A DNA stretch of 64,000 nucleotides from an uncultured Bacteroides sp. (GCA_949289295.1 CASENM010000041.1:62001-126000), one strand, 5' to 3'. Positions 36,866 to 46,723 are shown, counted from the first letter of the stretch. Notes: generated by a model from the sequence alone, not told the origin. Program-made: numbers and translations.

Positions 36866-36911
36866 CACACTAAATTTAAATCAGTAATTATATATAGTAG
36901 ATGCCCTTCCT

Positions 36912-39158
36912 TTATTCTTCGGCCAGCGGCCAGTCCATCTGTCTGGACAGCCCCTTGCCTTCTTTCACACCATAGAAATTCCATTCTCCCGTGTCGGGCA
37001 GGCAATACGTGTTGTCTGTCGCAGTACGGACATTTTCCGCCAGCACCACATCGGTCCCCCGGGGAATCTCCAGCCGGTAATAACCGTTGCCCTCCGCCGT
37101 GACTTTCACCTTGCCCTCCTGCAGCTGGCAGACCTCCTTCCAGCCCGGCAGATATATCCGGCAGGGCCGTCCGGCATCGCTATGTATGCGCACCCACTCC
37201 GTTTTGCCACCTTTCCGGGAAGCGGAGACCACAAATCCCCCTTCAGCGCGCAACGCACGGAAAGAGCAGTCCTTCCAATTCTGCGGCACGGCCGGGAACA
37301 CGCGCAAGGTCTCACCCCAGCCTTGCAGAAGGAACTCGGTGACGGCGGTAGCCGCACTGAGCGGAGTCTCTATCACGGGATTCTTGCCGCCGCTTTCCAC
37401 ATACATCGTATTGGGAAGCAGGATGGCCAGTCCGATGGGCTTGTTAAGGAAATGATGCAGTTGGGCATACGCCTTGTCGCCGTTGCCTTGATAGGCATAC
37501 AGGGAGGCGGCTCCGGTATAGGAATATCCGGCCAACGCGTTGCCGTGGTCGATGCCCAACCAATGGTCGATGGACTTTTCAAGCACAGCGCTCACTTCCG
37601 GACGGGTCGTGTCCTGCAACCTTAACGGATAGAACGAGAGCAGGTGCGAATAATGACGGTGAGATTTCGCCAAAGGCTTGTCCGAACCGATCATATATCC
37701 GTTCTCGTCCACCGGAGCCGGATGGAGCTTTTCAAGGATGTGCTTCCATTCATCATACTTCGCCGGTCTGTGTCCGGTGCGGTCTCCCAGCCCCGTCATG
37801 GTCTGGAGCAGCCATCGGAGCGCGGCCAGATTGTAGTTGCTGTTGTCGTAGGTCTTGAAGCCCTCGTATTCGGGCGACTCGGTATCCAGCAGATTGATTA
37901 CGTTGTCTTTTTCCTGCAGATGTGGCAGATACATGGCATAGATGGCCTCCGCCTTGGGCATGAACTTTTCCTGAATCTCCTGCCAGGAAAATCCGGCATA
38001 GCGCATGTAGGAATAATAGGTGTGGAGTGCCCAGGCGGAATCGCCCACCTTCGCGGCACCGCGCGACCGGATAATGTCCACAAACAGCGTGTCCAACAGG
38101 TTCTGGTAGTTCACGCCCTGCTCCAGACGATTGGTGGCGTGGGTGGACATATAGGTCAGCTGCACGTTCAGGTTCCACCAGATTCCGGGCCACTGGCTGG
38201 TCTTGTAGAATGTGCCGAACGTATCCATCACCGGCCCTTGCGGATGCGAGCAAGTGGCCAGCTTGTAAAGCTGCAGATGGTAGAAGTTCTCCATTTTCTT
38301 GTCAGGAATGCAGACCGTTCCCGTTTCATAATAGGCATGCCACCAGTCGCGTGTCTCTTCCCTGAGCGCGTCAGCGCCTTTGCGTACAGCCGCCTCCACT
38401 TCGGCCCTGGCCTTGGGCAACGAAAGGCCGGAAGCGGGCACCTCGTTCATGGTGGAAAGATACAAGACCGACCGGCGTTTGCCGCACGTTTCTTTCCAGT
38501 ATGTGGCATAATCACCTCCGGCCAGCAGCGGATGCACGCTCCAGCCTTCATGTTCCCGGGCCACACATTGAGGGGCAGGGTTGTCCACGTAGTTCATTTC
38601 CTCCTTCAGATTGGGGAACACGATGATACGGGGGGAGCGGGGACTTCCGGGAAGTTGCTTCCACGAACAGGGGACCCTGCTTTCCACTTCCACCACGTTC
38701 AGTTCACGGCCGTATGGAGTGAACGCACGGAAAGCGATGTCGCCCGCATCGGTGTGCAGCACACCGGTCAGCTCGGCATCGTAAATATCAAGCTCCATCG
38801 TTCCGGACTGGATGCGGGCCTGCGGAAACAGCTTCATCTTCCCGATGTCCATCCGGCAGAAGTCGGTCAGGACAGATGCGCCCATCACTCCCATGGAGGT
38901 CTTCCGGTGGGGTGCCATCCGGTGGTCCGTCACATCCGGACGGCTCAGCCAGAACGTCAGCGAATTGTCCGTAGAGTCCACATAGACCATCATTCCGATA
39001 CGTCCGTTACCCAAAAACGCCCCTTCGTTCCATTGCATGGGCAACTGTTCCCATTTCATGGACTGGGTAGCCATATATTTTTCCAGACTTTCTGTCTCCT
39101 TCGCACCGAGATTTCCGGCCGAGACAAGAAATGCAAGCAGCAATAAAAGTTGTTTCAT
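36912..39158 (-). CDS. GH95-like glycoside hydrolase, exported
   Basis: 748 residues from MKQLLLLLAFLVSAGNLGA (signal peptide); an ATG at 39203 overlapping the previous stop is possible but adds 15 residues before the signal. N-terminal beta-sandwich with WNEGAFLGNGRIGMMVY (the GNGRxG mark of GH95/GH65 N-domains), then an (alpha/alpha)6 barrel with PGIWWNLNVQLTYMS, SHRHYSHLLSFYPL and GNALAGYSYTGAASLYA. GH95 enzymes remove alpha-L-fucose or alpha-L-galactose; this sequence is divergent, so another alpha-linked sugar is possible. Third gene of the GH16-GH89 operon. Confidence 0.75.
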   Translation of the reverse strand: MKQLLLLLAFLVSAGNLGAKETESLEKYMATQSMKWEQLPMQWNEGAFLGNGRIGMMVYVDSTDNSLTFWLSRPDVTDHRMAPHRKTSMGVMGASVLTDFCRMDIGKMKLFPQARIQSGTMELDIYDAELTGVLHTDAGDIAFRAFTPYGRELNVVEVESRVPCSWKQLPGSPRSPRIIVFPNLKEEMNYVDNPAPQCVAREHEGWSVHPLLAGGDYATYWKETCGKRRSVLYLSTMNEVPASGLSLPKARAEVEAAVRKGADALREETRDWWHAYYETGTVCIPDKKMENFYHLQLYKLATCSHPQGPVMDTFGTFYKTSQWPGIWWNLNVQLTYMSTHATNRLEQGVNYQNLLDTLFVDIIRSRGAAKVGDSAWALHTYYSYMRYAGFSWQEIQEKFMPKAEAIYAMYLPHLQEKDNVINLLDTESPEYEGFKTYDNSNYNLAALRWLLQTMTGLGDRTGHRPAKYDEWKHILEKLHPAPVDENGYMIGSDKPLAKSHRHYSHLLSFYPLRLQDTTRPEVSAVLEKSIDHWLGIDHGNALAGYSYTGAASLYAYQGNGDKAYAQLHHFLNKPIGLAILLPNTMYVESGGKNPVIETPLSAATAVTEFLLQGWGETLRVFPAVPQNWKDCSFRALRAEGGFVVSASRKGGKTEWVRIHSDAGRPCRIYLPGWKEVCQLQEGKVKVTAEGNGYYRLEIPRGTDVVLAENVRTATDNTYCLPDTGEWNFYGVKEGKGLSRQMDWPLAEE

Positions 39159-39199
39159 GTCATATACATATTTATAGGATAAACACAGAGACTGCTTTC

Positions 39200-41470
39200 T
39201 CATTCTCCCAGATTCTCAAAAATGTTTCCTTCCTTGATTTCGTCCGCACGGACTCCCTCACCGTAATATTCGGCGGCAAGCGCACGGTATTTGCGGTACA
39301 GCCGCTTGGCCGTCTCTACCTCATCTCCTTCCGAGACAGGGTTGCGCGCCTTGCCGTACGTGTCCACATACCGGAGTTCCCAGTCACCCAGACTGTCATA
39401 GAAAGCATTGGCACGGAAAGCCTCGCGCCCGTGGGTCATCGGCAATCCTTCTTCCTTGTATTCCACACCTTTGTCCAGGCAATCCTGAAGCATGGCATAG
39501 AACTTCTCCCACCGTTTCAGATAATAGCCGTCAATCAGCCCGGCCCATTCGCGCCAGGAATAATCGAATATCAGCGGGTCTCCGTCCGCTCCCCATACAG
39601 TGACCAGCGAAGTGGCGTCCTTCTCAAACAGATTCTTTTCCTGTTCGTTGTCTCCCCAGCTGCGCGCCTGCGTGAGCCATCGGTCGAAGTTGAATTCCGT
39701 ACGTGTGCGCAACAGTTTGTCCGCGTCACGCAACATATCGAGGAAACGCTGGCTGTGGAGCCGGAACGCCTCCTTGTCTTTGGCCCGGAACGCCTCGGCC
39801 GCCTTCTTGTGGATAGCCTGTCCGAGATTCGACATGAGCTGACGCTGGATGTCCGTCACATCAAAACGGTAACCTTCCGAGGCTTCCAGCACCTCCGCGT
39901 CTTCAAGCAGCAGTCCCTCGGCTTCCACCAGCAACTGCGGCGGATAGGGGATGCCCAGTCCGGCATTCGGTCCCGACTTCTTGACATCCAAGGCCGGGCG
40001 CGCGGCAATGATGGAACTGCGTTCCGTGCCGTTGGTTCCGGGCCGGTACGGTCCTTCGAGCAGAAGTTCCCATGCCCGGCATGCCTTTTCCGACGAATGC
40101 CCGTAACGGCGTTCCGTATATTGGCACAGCCATCCGGCGATGTCTACAGAATCATCATGCAGCGGCATCTCGAACGCAAGGTCGTAATAGACCGGGTTCT
40201 GCTCGATACCTTCCATGAAAAGTCCCGAGCCGCATACGTTCGGACTTGTCTCTTTTGCTTTCCGGTATTGGTTGGAAGCCAGCAGACGGAGGTCACCGTG
40301 CAGATTGATGCGCGAACCGAAGTTGTGCAGGTTTCCCGCCACGAAAGGATATCCCCAGAATCCGTCCGTCCCCTGATATTTAGCCCCGTTCAAATCCAGA
40401 ATCAACAGATTCTCCTGCGGAACGGCCTTTACAATCGGTTCCCGGATGCTCCATGCCTGCATGACCCACACCGATCCCGGATGGAAATCCTCAAACAGCC
40501 GGTGGATGGAGTTTCCTACCGCACCCAGATACTCAGGAGTATCGACAGGCGGCTGGCTTTCATGGAAAGGGTCGGCGGCATAGAATCCGTGGGCACCGTA
40601 CAGTTTCTTTTCCTCTTCCAGAAAATCGCGCCCGATGACCGCAAACAGCGGGTCGGTCGGATCCAGCTGTGCGGCTCCCTTGAATCCGCACCATGAGTTC
40701 TGATATTTTATCTGTGCGTCCGGATATTTCTCTTTCAGCTCACGGGGCACATATCCCGAAAATCCCTGCTGGATGGGGTGCATGCCCAATTCCAGCTGAC
40801 GTGCGATGATCCGTCTGCCCAACGTGATATGCTTGTCTATCCACGACTTGGGAAGAGGACCGCCATAACTCTGCAGGTTCTGCATCCATTGCCAGGCCGA
40901 ATGTCCCGGACCGGCCAGAAAGCGGCGTGCCTCCTCATCGGTGAACTTGTGTTTCAGCAGGGTGTTGTACCACACGGCCTCCAGACCGACTACGGAAAGA
41001 GGCATGTTGATGGAATTCATGGCCATATAGTCGATTTCGCGCTGCCAGCGTTCCCAATCCCACCAGGCGGCGGAATAGCTGACCGTACAATAGTTCATAT
41101 ACACACGGTATTTCCCCTGAATCGTATTCTTGACAGGCGAGGGCATGGGTAGCCGTTCCGGCAGATCCAGCTGGTCGCCCAGCCAGGACACATGCGCATG
41201 GCATGTATATTTCAGATAATGGTTGAACGCCGTAGCTATCGAGACGGCATTGTTTCCCTTCAGGACGACTTTCCCGTCGCCGGGCATGATTTCGTAGGCA
41301 TCTTTCCCGTCCACCTGGCCGATGAGTTCCAGCTCAAACTGCGTCTCATATCCCGGAGTGACACGGGCTATCAGGTCATAAGCGGCCCGTAACTGACTGT
41401 CCTCTTTTCCACTGACTCCGGCAGGGAGAAAAAGACAGAAAACGAATAATAAAAATTGATAGGGTTTCAT
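39200..41470 (-). CDS. Alpha-N-acetylglucosaminidase (GH89, NAGLU-like)
   Basis: 756 residues with signal peptide MKPYQFLLFVFCLFLPAGVSG. The full three-part NAGLU layout is seen: small N-terminal domain, catalytic TIM barrel (about 120-440) with YRVYMNYCTVSYSAAWWDW, EIDYMAMNSINMPLSVVG and ADPFHESQPP, and an all-helical C-terminal domain (about 450-756) with VCGSGLFMEGIEQNPVYYDL. It takes terminal alpha-GlcNAc off glycans such as heparan or mucin-type caps. It is second in an operon after GH16 and overlaps or abuts the GH95-like gene. Confidence 0.95.
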   Translation of the reverse strand: MKPYQFLLFVFCLFLPAGVSGKEDSQLRAAYDLIARVTPGYETQFELELIGQVDGKDAYEIMPGDGKVVLKGNNAVSIATAFNHYLKYTCHAHVSWLGDQLDLPERLPMPSPVKNTIQGKYRVYMNYCTVSYSAAWWDWERWQREIDYMAMNSINMPLSVVGLEAVWYNTLLKHKFTDEEARRFLAGPGHSAWQWMQNLQSYGGPLPKSWIDKHITLGRRIIARQLELGMHPIQQGFSGYVPRELKEKYPDAQIKYQNSWCGFKGAAQLDPTDPLFAVIGRDFLEEEKKLYGAHGFYAADPFHESQPPVDTPEYLGAVGNSIHRLFEDFHPGSVWVMQAWSIREPIVKAVPQENLLILDLNGAKYQGTDGFWGYPFVAGNLHNFGSRINLHGDLRLLASNQYRKAKETSPNVCGSGLFMEGIEQNPVYYDLAFEMPLHDDSVDIAGWLCQYTERRYGHSSEKACRAWELLLEGPYRPGTNGTERSSIIAARPALDVKKSGPNAGLGIPYPPQLLVEAEGLLLEDAEVLEASEGYRFDVTDIQRQLMSNLGQAIHKKAAEAFRAKDKEAFRLHSQRFLDMLRDADKLLRTRTEFNFDRWLTQARSWGDNEQEKNLFEKDATSLVTVWGADGDPLIFDYSWREWAGLIDGYYLKRWEKFYAMLQDCLDKGVEYKEEGLPMTHGREAFRANAFYDSLGDWELRYVDTYGKARNPVSEGDEVETAKRLYRKYRALAAEYYGEGVRADEIKEGNIFENLGE

Positions 41471-41493
41471 GATAATGATGTTAGGGTTTCATT

Positions 41494-42351
41494 TTATCTG
41501 CTTTTTGTCCATACTCTCACATAGTCGAAACAGGCTTGTGTAAGACTGCTGTCCGCAGGCTGGGAGACGAAATCCCCTTCACCGCTGAATGTAGCCACCG
41601 TCGAGAGATACAGATACTCGTCTATTTCCTTGCGGGGGACCCATATACCATCAAATTCGGCTTTCAGTTCCCCGTCCAGAAAAATCCTGATTCCGTCATC
41701 GTCCCACCACATGCCCCATATATGATAGCCCTCGTGTATCCCGGGAGCGGCATACCGGAAATTCTTTTCCTGATGGGCCTCTTCGTAACCGTCGATGTGT
41801 ATGGTCGTGATGATTGTGTCCGATGTGTACGCCGATTCAAATATGTCAATCTCGGCACCGTCGTTTCCGGTTCCGTCTATGCTTCTCATCGTCGGACTTT
41901 GCAGCCAGAATGCGGTAAGGGCCGACATGCGGATATCCGCCAGCCTGATGCGCGCTTCCGCATAGCCATGGTGCATGTAATATTTCCCGTTTGAATAGAC
42001 CGAACCGCAATACATCGTGTCTTTCCCTACTTTCCTCACGTCCAGAAAGAGGTTGCCGTCTCTTTCTTCCACTGCCTCCGGCTTGAAGAACCACCGTTCG
42101 ATTCCCAGTTCCGGACGGGACCCCCTGTACTCATCCTTTACGACCCATTTTGTAGTGTCTATTCTGCCGTCATTGAATTCATCGCTGAACTCCAGTTTCC
42201 AGCCGGAACCGACAAATTTGTTACAAGGTTGCGTATCGGCAGGTGTGGACCTGTCAATCCATCTGCCGGAAGAATCCATCTTCCCGCATACGGAGAACGT
42301 GACAGCCGCAATGCCAGCGCAGATAACCAAAGAAAATGCGATGCCTTTCAT
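41494..42351 (-). CDS. Glycoside hydrolase family 16 protein, probable lipoprotein
   Basis: 285 residues. The N-terminus ends in TFSVC (Cys22), a plausible lipobox. The jelly-roll shows WKLEFSDEFNDGRIDTTKW, YAEARIRLADI, and the catalytic ExDxxE motif as AEIDIFES (nucleophile and acid/base Glu), then HIWGMWWDDDGIRIFLDG. GH16 enzymes cut internal beta-1,3 or beta-1,4 links in glucans, galactans and similar chains; the exact bond here is unknown. First gene of GH16-GH89-GH95-like, behind the operator at 42450-42481. Confidence 0.92.
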   Translation of the reverse strand: MKGIAFSLVICAGIAAVTFSVCGKMDSSGRWIDRSTPADTQPCNKFVGSGWKLEFSDEFNDGRIDTTKWVVKDEYRGSRPELGIERWFFKPEAVEERDGNLFLDVRKVGKDTMYCGSVYSNGKYYMHHGYAEARIRLADIRMSALTAFWLQSPTMRSIDGTGNDGAEIDIFESAYTSDTIITTIHIDGYEEAHQEKNFRYAAPGIHEGYHIWGMWWDDDGIRIFLDGELKAEFDGIWVPRKEIDEYLYLSTVATFSGEGDFVSQPADSSLTQACFDYVRVWTKSR

Positions 42352-42416
42352 ACTATGATTCCTTTTCCATTTTAACGTTTCCCGACTCCGGATTCCGTAC
42401 TTCGGAGGAGTCTACG

Positions 42417-42424
42417 CAAATGTC
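42417..42424 (-). promoter_or_regulatory. -7-like element of the GH16 operon
   Basis: Minus-strand GACATTTG, one base off TAnnTTTG, exactly 25 bp downstream of the operator at 42450-42481. Confidence 0.45.
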
Positions 42425-42449
42425 AGGCTTTACGGCAAACAAATACAGC

Positions 42450-42481
42450 AAAATTTTCCGAATATACCGGTAAAATCGTCC
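42450..42481 (-). promoter_or_regulatory. Putative HTCS operator before the GH16 operon
   Basis: Plus-strand AAAATTTTCC (42450-42459) and AAAATCGTCC (42472-42481), 22-bp period, spacer starting GAATATA as in the lyase operator. Confidence 0.65.
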
Positions 42482-42552
42482 ATGAGGCGCTGTATCCCGG
42501 AAACAAGCGGTACTCTCAGGGGTGAAAGAGTGTCATGACTGAGAAATAAAAA

Positions 42553-42611
42553 ACACAAAGACAGAGAGAGCATATTTGCGAATCAGATAAAATAACTCTG
42601 TGTCTTTGTGT
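42553..42611 (-). terminator. Terminator of the HTCS gene
   Basis: ACACAAAGACAGAG (42553-42566) pairs with 42596-42611 with a two-base bulge; on the minus strand a TTTTTTATTT run follows. It lies 10 bp after the HTCS stop. Confidence 0.75.
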
Positions 42612-42620
42612 CTCTGCGTT

Positions 42621-45600
42621 CTAGATCTGGCAGGACGTTTCCTCCGAAACAGGTCCGCTCTTCCGCTTTTCCTTCTGGTATGCCTGCGGCGTACAGCCGT
42701 ACTGGTTCTTGAAACAACGGCTGAAATAGACGGGGGTGCTGAAACCGCACCGGTCGCTGACTTCCGCAATGGGTATGTCCGGATATTTCTGCAGCATCGA
42801 GGCAGCGTACTTCAGACGGTAGTTCAGGATGAAGTTGTTGGGAGTCATCCCGGTCAGTGCCTTGAACTTGGAATAAAGCAGCGAACGTCCGATAGCGGCT
42901 TCCTTGCAAAGGACGGGCACATCGAACTCCGTATCATCGATATGCTTCTCGATAATCTCCGTCACCCGTTTCAGCAGATCCTTGTCCAGAGGATTGATGC
43001 CGGTAAGGTCTATTTCCGACATCGGTTTCTTGTGGAACTGATGCTGGATCAGCAGGCGGTTGCGTATCAGATTGTTGGCACGCGCCAGCAACAGCTGCGC
43101 ATGGAAAGGCTTGGTGATATAATCGTCCGCCCCACGGTTCAGTCCCTCCAGATTCTGTTCGGGCGAATTGAGTGCCGTCAGCAGAATGACAGGAATATGA
43201 CAGAAATCCAGGTTGTTTTTCACCTGCAGGCACATTTCCGTACCTGTCATTTCCGGCATCATGACATCGCTGACCACCAGATCGGGCTTCTGGGCATAAA
43301 TCTGTTCCAGCCCTTCCTTGCCGTTATGCGCACAGATCACTTTGTAGAGAGGGGAGAACAGGTCTTTCAGCACCTGAAGCAACTCTTCGTTGTCCTCCAC
43401 CAGAAGCACCGTGCGCGACTGGTCGGTCACACCTTCCTCGACGGCCGGAGCTTCCGCCCCGTCACTGCTGTCAGTCGGCAGGTACTGCGAATTTTCTATG
43501 ATGGACGGCTCGGCTTTTCCGTATGACATCTCTACATTCTCGTCACCACGATACACATCTTCGCGGCGTGTCAACCTGACGGTGAAAGTGCTTCCTTCTC
43601 CCAGCACACTTTCCACGCCAATATTTCCATGGTGCTTTTCTATGATGTTCTTTGTCAGAGCCAGCCCGATGCCCGTACCCTTGAATATATCCTGTTTCTT
43701 CTCCGACTGGTTATTTCCTTGATAGAAACGTGTAAAGATCAGCGAGGAGTCCTGTCGGGAGATACCCACGCCGGTATCCGATATGCGGATATACACATCA
43801 TCATCGGTTACCGTGCCCGATACACAGATCTTTCCACCGTCGTGCGTGAACTTAAAGGCGTTCGACAGGAGGTTGAAAAACACTTTCTCCATCAGCCGTG
43901 CGTCGAACCAGCAAAGTACCTCCGCCTCAGGAAGCTGGAATGTGTAAGTGATATTCCGTTTCTGGGCATAGTCTGCGAACGAGAGATAGATTTCTTTCAG
44001 GAAAGCCACGATGTCCTGCCGCATCAGATGAAGGGTCTCGTGGTTCTGCTCCAGTTTGCGGAACTCCAGCAACTCGGATATCAGGTTACTCAGATATTGT
44101 GCGTTTTTCCGGATTTTCAGGATAGGATTGTAGACCACCGGTGACAACGAATGACGTTGCAGCAGCATGTCGATATGGCTGATGATCAGCGTGAGCGGTG
44201 TACGGAACTCATGGCTGACATTGGTGAAGAACACCAGTTTCTCATGGTTCAGCCGCTCAATCTGCTGCTTCTCGAAACGCTCTTTTTCAAGCGAAAGCGC
44301 CAGCGTGCGTTTCGCTATGCGGCTTGAAATGAAATAAGAGACACATCCGATAAAAATCATCACATAGGCGCTCCATGCCCACCAGGTGGCATACCAGGGC
44401 GTGGCAATGACAAGCTGCAGTGAAATCTCATCCGAAGGCGTGTCCGACCCATTCCTTTCTATGGCCGCAACCCGCAATGTATATTCACCCGGATCGAGGT
44501 TGGTATAATAAAGAGTGGTCTGCTGGGTCTCGACCCACTGCGGGTCGAATCCTTCCAGCTTATACCGGTACCATTTCTCCGACAGCTGCTGCCGGTAATC
44601 CGAATGCGCGAAGCGGATAACGAGATTGTTTTCGTAGTGTTTCAGTTTCAGCTCCTTCACGAAAGGAAGTGACTCGCTCAGGATACCGTCCGCGTCTCCC
44701 GGCGATACGGAACGATTGTTGACCCATAATTTCGAGAAATAAAAATGAGCGGCGCTGTCCCTGCCGCCTGTCCTTTCGAACTCGTTTTCGGAGAATACAG
44801 TGACTCCTTCCGTATCGCCTATGTATATACGCCCGTCGGATGAAGCATAAACACCACATCCGTTTATAATATGCGCAGACGGAAAATTCCTCATGAAATC
44901 AATGGTCGTAAAACCGGTGCCCCCCGGCTTGAAGCTGGTAACCCCTTTTTCGCTGGTGACAAGTATGTTCCCGTTCGGCGTTTCACATAAGTTATAGCAG
45001 AAATTGCTGGGCAACTGGCCGTCTTCTGCTGTAAAGCGGGTAAGCTTCCGTGTATTCCTGTTGCAAAAGAATACGCCGCTTCCCAATGTGCTGATATAGG
45101 TGCCTTGCGAAGTGCACAACACTTGGGTAAAGGCAGGCACATGACCTTCAATGGTCAGCGGTATCCGGGTAACCGAGTCAGGCCGTTCCAAATCGGCCAG
45201 CAGAATCTCGCCCCATTTGGCCAGACAGATATGTCCTTCTACATCTATGTCAAAATGCTCGTAATATGCCGGCGGCACGGGGACTTCCTGAAAGGTCTGC
45301 GTACGCGTGTCCAGGCAGAACAGTCCGTTACGGGCGGACACATAAAGCCGGTCTTTCCACATCTCCACATGGAAAATCACATCGTTGGGCATCTTCTCTC
45401 CGCCCTTGGTTTCTTTCAGATAATTATGGAAACGGCCGGTGGAAATGTCATAACGTGACAAGCCGCCCAGATAAGTGCCTATATAGAGGCAGTCGTCGTT
45501 CCGGTCGTAGCAGAGGCTCTTGATGTTGTTGTGGGGGAGGGAATTGCCCGGACCTGCCATAAGCCGCTTCTGTATCTCCCAGTCCCGGTTCAAACAACAG

Positions 45601-46694
45601 ACTCCTCCACCGTCCGTGCCAATCCACAGATTACCGTTCTTGTCGCGGGCAATATCGCCGATATACGAATAATACAAGTCGGATGAAACATTTTCCGCAT
45701 AGTTATAATGAACGAAATCATCGTGCTGGGGATTGAAATAGTTTACACCCCCGTAATAACTGCCTACCCAAAGAGTGCCCTGCTTGTCCTTGTACAGCGA
45801 AAAGATGGAGGGATGGCTCAAACCTCCCATATAATGGGGTATCTGTATCAGGCGGTATTGTCCGGTGGATGCATGCCATTCATACAGGCCGTCGAACGTG
45901 CCGAACCAGACGTTGCCCTGATCGTCTTCCACAAAGTCGCGTATCTGTTCGCTACTGATCCCTTCCGGAGAGTTTTGCAGATGAGGTACTTTGGAGATTT
46001 TTCCACGGCTGTCCATCCGGTAAAGGCCATGCATGCGGGTTCCGATCCACAACTCACCCTCCGAACTTTCAAAGATACTGTAGATGTCCGTACCCTCCAG
46101 CAGATGCTTCTGCCCGAACGGCATGCGCCTGTCAATGACAAGCAGTCCATTCCTTGTACCTACGTAAATGTGATTCTTTTTGACGGTAAGGCATGTGACA
46201 ACTGACTCTTCCTGCAGGCCGAATGTCGTTTCGGCCTCCTCGCTTCCGTTCCTCAAATAAAACAGAGAATCGTGTCTGATATACCAGATGTCTCCATCGA
46301 AAGAGGTGAGCACAGAAATTTCCGACGATGAAAGAGGCTGGAAACGTCCGCTGCGCAGAAAATATTTGAACAGAATCTTGTCTATCAAGAAATAAATGTC
46401 CCCGTTCCGGTCGCCCGTTATGGCCGACACCTCATTCCCCAGCCAGACAGAAGCCGTATCCTGCTCCGACGCACGCATCCATCCTTTGAAAACGGTTATC
46501 TGTCCGCCGTCGTACAAGTTGATGCCTTCGCGTGTACCGAACCACATCCTTCCCAGCTGGTCCTGATAGATGGCCATGACGGAAGGACTGCTCATCCCTT
46601 CAGCCAGTCCGATGCGTCTGAAATACTCCGCATAGGCCTGTGAGATTCCCAACCATAAGTAAAAAAACAAAATAATCAGCCGTGTCGTTTTCAT
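42621..46694 (-). CDS. Hybrid two-component system sensor/regulator (HTCS) of the PUL
   Basis: 1357 residues. Signal peptide, then periplasmic sensor with two-propeller repeats (about 25-660; LGRMWFGTREGINLY, GNLWIGTDGGGVCCL), a Y_Y_Y domain (WYRYKLEGFDPQWVE), membrane helix at about 771-791, HisKA with VSHEFRTPL (His828), HATPase with NLLSNAFKFTHDGG, DTGVGI and GTGIGLAL, receiver with SDVMMPEM (Asp1143), and an AraC-type DNA-binding domain (last 110 residues; CGFSTPVYFSRCFKNQYG). All catalytic residues are present. It should sense a periplasmic oligosaccharide and switch on the three PUL operons. Own promoter at 46724-46731. Confidence 0.97.
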   Translation of the reverse strand: MKTTRLIILFFYLWLGISQAYAEYFRRIGLAEGMSSPSVMAIYQDQLGRMWFGTREGINLYDGGQITVFKGWMRASEQDTASVWLGNEVSAITGDRNGDIYFLIDKILFKYFLRSGRFQPLSSSEISVLTSFDGDIWYIRHDSLFYLRNGSEEAETTFGLQEESVVTCLTVKKNHIYVGTRNGLLVIDRRMPFGQKHLLEGTDIYSIFESSEGELWIGTRMHGLYRMDSRGKISKVPHLQNSPEGISSEQIRDFVEDDQGNVWFGTFDGLYEWHASTGQYRLIQIPHYMGGLSHPSIFSLYKDKQGTLWVGSYYGGVNYFNPQHDDFVHYNYAENVSSDLYYSYIGDIARDKNGNLWIGTDGGGVCCLNRDWEIQKRLMAGPGNSLPHNNIKSLCYDRNDDCLYIGTYLGGLSRYDISTGRFHNYLKETKGGEKMPNDVIFHVEMWKDRLYVSARNGLFCLDTRTQTFQEVPVPPAYYEHFDIDVEGHICLAKWGEILLADLERPDSVTRIPLTIEGHVPAFTQVLCTSQGTYISTLGSGVFFCNRNTRKLTRFTAEDGQLPSNFCYNLCETPNGNILVTSEKGVTSFKPGGTGFTTIDFMRNFPSAHIINGCGVYASSDGRIYIGDTEGVTVFSENEFERTGGRDSAAHFYFSKLWVNNRSVSPGDADGILSESLPFVKELKLKHYENNLVIRFAHSDYRQQLSEKWYRYKLEGFDPQWVETQQTTLYYTNLDPGEYTLRVAAIERNGSDTPSDEISLQLVIATPWYATWWAWSAYVMIFIGCVSYFISSRIAKRTLALSLEKERFEKQQIERLNHEKLVFFTNVSHEFRTPLTLIISHIDMLLQRHSLSPVVYNPILKIRKNAQYLSNLISELLEFRKLEQNHETLHLMRQDIVAFLKEIYLSFADYAQKRNITYTFQLPEAEVLCWFDARLMEKVFFNLLSNAFKFTHDGGKICVSGTVTDDDVYIRISDTGVGISRQDSSLIFTRFYQGNNQSEKKQDIFKGTGIGLALTKNIIEKHHGNIGVESVLGEGSTFTVRLTRREDVYRGDENVEMSYGKAEPSIIENSQYLPTDSSDGAEAPAVEEGVTDQSRTVLLVEDNEELLQVLKDLFSPLYKVICAHNGKEGLEQIYAQKPDLVVSDVMMPEMTGTEMCLQVKNNLDFCHIPVILLTALNSPEQNLEGLNRGADDYITKPFHAQLLLARANNLIRNRLLIQHQFHKKPMSEIDLTGINPLDKDLLKRVTEIIEKHIDDTEFDVPVLCKEAAIGRSLLYSKFKALTGMTPNNFILNYRLKYAASMLQKYPDIPIAEVSDRCGFSTPVYFSRCFKNQYGCTPQAYQKEKRKSGPVSEETSCQI

Positions 46695-46723
46695 CAGTTA
46701 TCATTTGATTGCGGTTAGCAGGA

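Larger units (their letters stand above)
35825..36911. other. 1.1-kb intergenic region inside the PUL: leader, operator, repeats and hairpins, no gene seen
   Basis: Short open frames here (up to about 85 codons) show no start signals, no composition of real protein and no family match. The region holds the susC leader and promoter (36028-36035), the operator (36061-36092), a GGGGG/CCCCC hairpin (36367-36400), triple-palindrome copy C with two worn units before it (36420-36525), a 54-nt hairpin (36710-36763), a small perfect hairpin (36773-36791) and the terminator of the GH95-like gene (36822-36865). Confidence 0.7.

Noticed and set aside
37644-40696. Two long plus-strand frames (500 and 521 codons)
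   Set aside because: Antisense shadows of the GH95-like and GH89 genes; no recognisable motif.
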